Of a stretch of DNA of 16,333 nucleotides, positions 12,768 to 16,333 are shown one piece after another; the first letter of the stretch is position 1; each line of letters opens with the position of its first letter. Source of the stretch: Phycisphaerales bacterium UBA1910 (GTDB lineage: Bacteria > Planctomycetota > Phycisphaerae > Phycisphaerales > UBA1924); NCBI GenBank assembly GCA_002337545.1, contig DDGE01000049.1:10129-26461 (forward strand), read 5' to 3'. The notes under the pieces were generated by a model that did no database searches, had not been told where the DNA came from, and saw only the letters and a program-made list of their open reading frames with translations. Position numbers and translations under genes: made by a program.

Positions 12768-15700
12768 ATGTCCCACCGAGCCCTGCCTTTGTTCGTTCCG
12801 TTCCTGATGAGCATGTGGGGCGCCGCGATCTGCGCCGGGGCGGAGGTCCCCCTCCCGACCGGTGACGCTGGGTGGGTCGATGCCGGGCGTGTGTATTTCA
12901 ACGACAGCGAGCTGCTGCAGGTCACCGTCACCATGGACCCGGCGGATCTGCAGGCGATGCTCAACAACCCCTTCGACAACACCTATTACAGCTGCAGCGT
13001 GCACCTGCTCAGCTCGGAGGTCGACTCGGTTGTCGAGGATGTCGCGATCCGCCCGCGCGGCAACACCAGCCGCGGCGCGACCAAAAAGTCCTGGAAGCTC
13101 AAGTTCAACGAGTTTGTGCCGGGGCGCGAGGTCTTTGGACTCGAGAAACTCAACCTCAACGGGCACCAGAACGACCCATCCGTAGTACGCGGCAAGCTCG
13201 CGTGGGATGTCTACAACCAGTTCGGGGTGCCATCGCCCCGAGCATCAATGGCGCGGCTGATCATTAACGACGGATCGCTCGTGGATGATGTGTTTGTCAA
13301 TGTCGAGCAGATCGACGATGAGTTCCTCAGCGCCTGGTTCGACGACGATACCGGCAATCTGTATCAGTGTGCCTACAAGGGCGAGCGTGCCGACCTGCGA
13401 TTCGTGCCTCCGGGCGATGCGGCAGCGTACGCGAACCTTGGCTCACCAACCTATGAGTTGGAAAACGACAGCGGCGCCAACCAGCATCAGGACCTTGCAG
13501 ACTTCATCGCGTTCATTGAGAATGCCGATGACGCGACATTCGCCGCCGAGATCGCCAGCCGGTTCAGCGTTGATGCCTTCCTGCGCTCAATGGCCGTCGA
13601 TTGCGTGAACGGGCACTGGGACAACCTCTGGTACGGAGCGAACAACTACTTCCTCTATGTCTACCCGGACACCGGGCGGGTGGAATACATCCCGTACGAT
13701 CTCGACAACACCTACGGCATCGACTTCTTCTCGACCGATTGGACGGCTCGCCCGGCTCCGAGCTTCGGTGAGAACGGGTTCGGGTGGGACTTTGGCAGTT
13801 CGTTCGGTGGTGGGGCGGAGCCGCCGCTGGTTCGACGCATCCTGGCGATTGACTCGTACCAAGACCAGTATCTGCGGTATGTGCGTGAACTCGTCGGCGC
13901 GATCGGTGAACCGACCGAGCCCGCCGAGACCGTCTATACCGATTCACTTGGCGACACCTTCAACGCCGGCAGCGACCCGCACTTCGACATCGACGCGGTC
14001 ACCCTCTCCAACGATCAGTCTGAGCTGCTCGCGCAGGTCCGCGTCGCCGGCCCGATCGATGTGGGCGGCGATACCGACCAGACGCGCATCGTGTTCTTCT
14101 TCGATACCGGCCCAGGCGGATCGACGAGCAACCCTTGGGGGCGCGAGATCAACACGAATACGCAGGCCGACTATTTCCTTGGCTCATGGACCGACAACGG
14201 CGGTGGGTTCATCTTCTACGCATGGGACGGTTCCGGGTGGGACCAGCGACACGCCAGCTTTGACAACCCCGCGGGCTTCAATCAGGACCTGAGCGACAAG
14301 ACCGACGGCATCGCACGCTACACCCTCCCGCTGGATGCGATGGGGCTCAGCGACAGTGACAGCGTGTACTTCGATGTCGTGACCACCAACGACCGGGGGG
14401 CGGACACCGAGCCCGGTGTCGATCATCTATCCAACGCGAATCAGGCAACGCCGAGCTACGACACGCCCTCGCAGGCGGGGGCTTATCTCTTCCACACGCT
14501 CGAACCGTTCAACCCGGGCGGTGTGGAGACCGTCGAGACCATCTTTACGCTCGGTACGCGCGGTGCACAGATCGATATGCTCCGCGACACGCTTGAGCCG
14601 TACGCGTTCATGGGCTCCTACGCCAACGGCAACGCGGATTACGGGTACACCGCGATGGACTTCTACGACTCGTTCGAATCACCTACGAGCTATTCGGGCG
14701 GCTCGCCCTGGGCATGGGGAGTGAAGCCGTACATTCAGGCGCGGACCGATTTCCTTCGTGCCAATGTGCCCCCGATCGCGTCGCTGCCCATGCTCGTCAT
14801 CAACGAGGTGCTCGCGAGCAATGACTCGATCGTCATGGACGAGGCGGGTGACTATGAGGATTACATCGAGATATACAACGCGGACGACGAGACGATCGAT
14901 CTCTCGGGCATGCATCTCTCGGATAGCCCGTTCGATCCGCTCGCATGGGTGTTCCCGGAGGGAACCATGCTCGCACCGGGCGCGTTCCTGATCGTGTGGT
15001 GCGACGACGAGCCGGGCGAGGGGCCGCTGCATGCTACCTTTAAGCTCAGCGCCGGCGGCGAATCGGCGGTGCTCTCTCACCGCGCGGAAGCCGGCTCGGT
15101 GCTGATCGATTCGGTCAGCTTCCCCGGGCTGCTGCCCGACGAGTCGTACGGGCGAGCGCCCGACGGCTCCGAATCGTTCGAGGTCTTCTGCGCCGTCACG
15201 CCGGGGTTCGAGAACGACCCGCGTGATGACTGCTTTATCGATCCGGATCCCACGCCCGCGGTCTTCGTGAACGAATGGCTCGCGAGCAACGACGGCGTCG
15301 TGGTTGACGAGTTCGGGGATGCCGACGACTTCATCGAGCTCTACAACGCGGAGCCGACCACGATCGATCTCGGCGGTCGCTACCTGAGCGACGATCTGAC
15401 CGACCGCACCAAATGGGAGATCCCCGCGGGCGTGAGCATCGAGCCGGGCGGATACCTTGTGATCTGGGCGGATGATGAGCCCGAGCAGGGCCCGCTGCAC
15501 GCGACATTTAAGCTCAGCGCCGGCGGCGAGGCGGTGGGGCTCTTCGATCGCGACGGTAACCAGCTCGCGCAGATCGATGCCGTGACATACTCGGGACAGG
15601 AAACCGACATCTCGGAAGGGCGAGCCCCGGACGCGAGCGCCTGTCGCCAGTTCTTCTCCCCGACGCCCGGCGCTGCGAACCCGTTGGGGATCGCAGACCT

Positions 15701-15860
15701 TGCAAACCCGCTGGGGGAACTCAACTTCTTCGATGTCTCGGCATTCCTCACACGCTTCGGGGCCAGCGATCCGGGCATCGATTTCAATGGCGACGGCATG
15801 ATCGATTTCTTCGATGTCTCCGCTTTCCTCGCGGCGTACAACACGCCCTGTATGGAATAA
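12768..15860 (+). CDS. exported CotH-kinase-like protein with an inserted beta-domain, two lamin-tail domains and a decayed dockerin tag
   Basis: This is a 1030-residue protein with an export signal at about 1-25. Residues about 36-376 are CotH-like: IRPRGNTSRG and KKSWKLKF (95-113), GLEKLNLNGHQNDPS (124-138), NGHWDNLWYGANNYFLY (281-297) and YIPYDLDNTYG (307-317). CotH proteins are atypical protein kinases, known in Bacillus spore coats and found widely in other bacteria. The usual C-terminal end of the domain appears only at about 600-667 (MLRDTLEPY...YGYTAMDF...GVKPYIQAR). A beta-rich segment at about 384-580 therefore seems inserted. Two lamin-tail domains follow (675-815 and 831-970), sharing GPLHATFKLSAGGE. 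The tag (974-1030) has a broken first loop (DLANPLGELNFFD), no Cys at its head, and ends PCME instead of GCP. The ribosome site is weak (GAGAAG, 12758-12763). TTGAGT (12732) with GATAGA (12754) is a poor promoter candidate. Confidence 0.9.
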   Translation: MSHRALPLFVPFLMSMWGAAICAGAEVPLPTGDAGWVDAGRVYFNDSELLQVTVTMDPADLQAMLNNPFDNTYYSCSVHLLSSEVDSVVEDVAIRPRGNTSRGATKKSWKLKFNEFVPGREVFGLEKLNLNGHQNDPSVVRGKLAWDVYNQFGVPSPRASMARLIINDGSLVDDVFVNVEQIDDEFLSAWFDDDTGNLYQCAYKGERADLRFVPPGDAAAYANLGSPTYELENDSGANQHQDLADFIAFIENADDATFAAEIASRFSVDAFLRSMAVDCVNGHWDNLWYGANNYFLYVYPDTGRVEYIPYDLDNTYGIDFFSTDWTARPAPSFGENGFGWDFGSSFGGGAEPPLVRRILAIDSYQDQYLRYVRELVGAIGEPTEPAETVYTDSLGDTFNAGSDPHFDIDAVTLSNDQSELLAQVRVAGPIDVGGDTDQTRIVFFFDTGPGGSTSNPWGREINTNTQADYFLGSWTDNGGGFIFYAWDGSGWDQRHASFDNPAGFNQDLSDKTDGIARYTLPLDAMGLSDSDSVYFDVVTTNDRGADTEPGVDHLSNANQATPSYDTPSQAGAYLFHTLEPFNPGGVETVETIFTLGTRGAQIDMLRDTLEPYAFMGSYANGNADYGYTAMDFYDSFESPTSYSGGSPWAWGVKPYIQARTDFLRANVPPIASLPMLVINEVLASNDSIVMDEAGDYEDYIEIYNADDETIDLSGMHLSDSPFDPLAWVFPEGTMLAPGAFLIVWCDDEPGEGPLHATFKLSAGGESAVLSHRAEAGSVLIDSVSFPGLLPDESYGRAPDGSESFEVFCAVTPGFENDPRDDCFIDPDPTPAVFVNEWLASNDGVVVDEFGDADDFIELYNAEPTTIDLGGRYLSDDLTDRTKWEIPAGVSIEPGGYLVIWADDEPEQGPLHATFKLSAGGEAVGLFDRDGNQLAQIDAVTYSGQETDISEGRAPDASACRQFFSPTPGAANPLGIADLANPLGELNFFDVSAFLTRFGASDPGIDFNGDGMIDFFDVSAFLAAYNTPCME

Positions 15861-15917
15861 ATATCATTTTTGAGCATTGAGCCGGGATTTTTTCAAAGGA
15901 TCTTGCTTCTCTGGCCC

Positions 15918-15946
15918 TTGGTGCGATTGCCGCTGGCTGTTATACT
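15918..15946 (+). promoter_or_regulatory. promoter of the last gene, placed for a leaderless transcript
   Basis: TTGGTG (15918-15923) and TATACT (15941-15946) stand exactly 17 bases apart. The -10 matches the sigma-70 consensus at five of six positions, the -35 at three. A start seven bases after the -10 falls on 15953, the A of the ATG of the gene that follows. No Shine-Dalgarno-like sequence lies between the -10 and the ATG. Confidence 0.55.
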
Positions 15947-15952
15947 CAGCGC

Positions 15953-16333
15953 ATGAACAAGATCACACCCACCATGCTCAGCTCGATCGCACTCTTGGCT
16001 ACCGCTTCAATCGCGGGACCATCTGGCGGTTCGTTCGAGATCACTTGGTACACGATCGATGCCGGGGGAACAAACAACTCCACCGGCGGGAGCTTCGCGC
16101 TCTCGGGCACCATCGGTCAGCCCGACGCGGGTGCTGCGATGACCGGTGGGCAGTTCTCACTCACCGGTGGATTCTGGCCGGGCGTGGATACCGGGCCCGA
16201 TTGCCCGGGTGATCTCACGGGCGATGGGTTGCTGAACTTCTTCGATGTCTCTGCATTCCTGACCGCGTACAACGCGATGGATCCGGTCGCAGACTTCAAC
16301 AACGATGGCTTGTTCAACTTCTTCGATGTGTCC
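15953..16333 (+). CDS. short exported protein with TIGQPDAG/GGFW motif and dockerin tag, 3' partial
   Basis: From ATG 15953 the frame is open for 127 codons to the edge of the window. Residues 1-21 form a signal peptide (ASIA before GPSGG). The body is short: YTIDAGGTNNSTGG, SGTIGQPDAGAAMTGGQ and FSLTGGFWPG. This arrangement recurs in many short secreted planctomycete proteins of unknown function. The tag begins at Cys84 (16202) with DLTGDGLLNFFD and a second loop DFNNDGLFNFFD; the window ends inside the second repeat, and about 14 more residues would complete it by analogy with the other genes. No ribosome site precedes the ATG, and a good -10 lies seven bases upstream, so the mRNA is predicted to be leaderless. 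I see no clear terminator for the preceding gene in the 92 bases between them. Confidence 0.85.
   Translation, partial: MNKITPTMLSSIALLATASIAGPSGGSFEITWYTIDAGGTNNSTGGSFALSGTIGQPDAGAAMTGGQFSLTGGFWPGVDTGPDCPGDLTGDGLLNFFDVSAFLTAYNAMDPVADFNNDGLFNFFDVS

Noticed and set aside
12768-15860. CotH similarity as a sign of sporulation
   Set aside because: CotH-like kinases occur widely in non-sporulating bacteria, and nothing else in the window relates to spores.
15877-16212. Plus-strand open frame of 111 codons at the right end
   Set aside because: It overlaps, in another frame, the gene starting at 15953, which has a signal peptide, the TIGQPDAG/GGFW pattern and the tag. The overlapping product is Arg/His-rich without motifs.

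Overview
The window is a GC-rich stretch, entirely coded on the + strand, carrying ten protein genes; the first is cut by the left edge and the last by the right edge. Every complete gene, and the right-hand partial one, begins with an export signal, and nine of the ten end in the same C-terminal tag: one or two EF-hand-like dockerin repeats of the form DLTGDGxLDFFDVSAFLxAYNA, opened by a Cys and closed by GCP. Tags of this kind on many unrelated secreted proteins are what I know from planctomycetes of the class Phycisphaerae (the 'GC-type dockerin' style). I therefore infer a Phycisphaerae-like marine or aquatic planctomycete. No rRNA or housekeeping gene is present to confirm it.

Layout from left to right. 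(1) 1-1161: 3' part of an alpha/beta-hydrolase, overlapping by ATGA with (2) 1158-1856, a tagged proprotein-convertase P-domain protein. (3) 2123-4375 and (4) 4630-6816: two tandem paralogous metzincin proteases with Ig-like, PA14 and tag domains, each behind a leader of about 250 bases rich in hairpins. (5) 6978-8390: a tagged seven-repeat VCBS/FG-GAP propeller. (6) 8556-9887: a tagged protein of WDGxxW repeats. (7) 10087-11232: a HAF-like repeat protein with only half a tag, followed after 43 bases by (8) 11276-12652, a tagged FG-GAP propeller with seven repeats. (9) 12768-15860: a CotH-kinase-like protein with an extra domain inside the CotH fold, two lamin-tail domains and a decayed tag. 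(10) 15953 to the right edge: a short tagged protein that appears to be leaderless.

Clear intrinsic terminators follow genes 4, 6 and 8, and a long hairpin follows gene 5, so most genes look like single transcription units; 1-2 and 7-8 look like two-gene units. What the genes share is a destination rather than a pathway. They read as a cluster of exported, modular cell-surface or extracellular proteins (proteases, propellers, a CotH-like kinase, a hydrolase) that share one sorting or anchoring tag. No cohesin, sortase or secretion machinery is visible here, so the tag's receptor must lie elsewhere. No tRNA, rRNA, CRISPR array, insertion sequence or phage gene was seen. No stretch longer than 300 bases lacks a gene.
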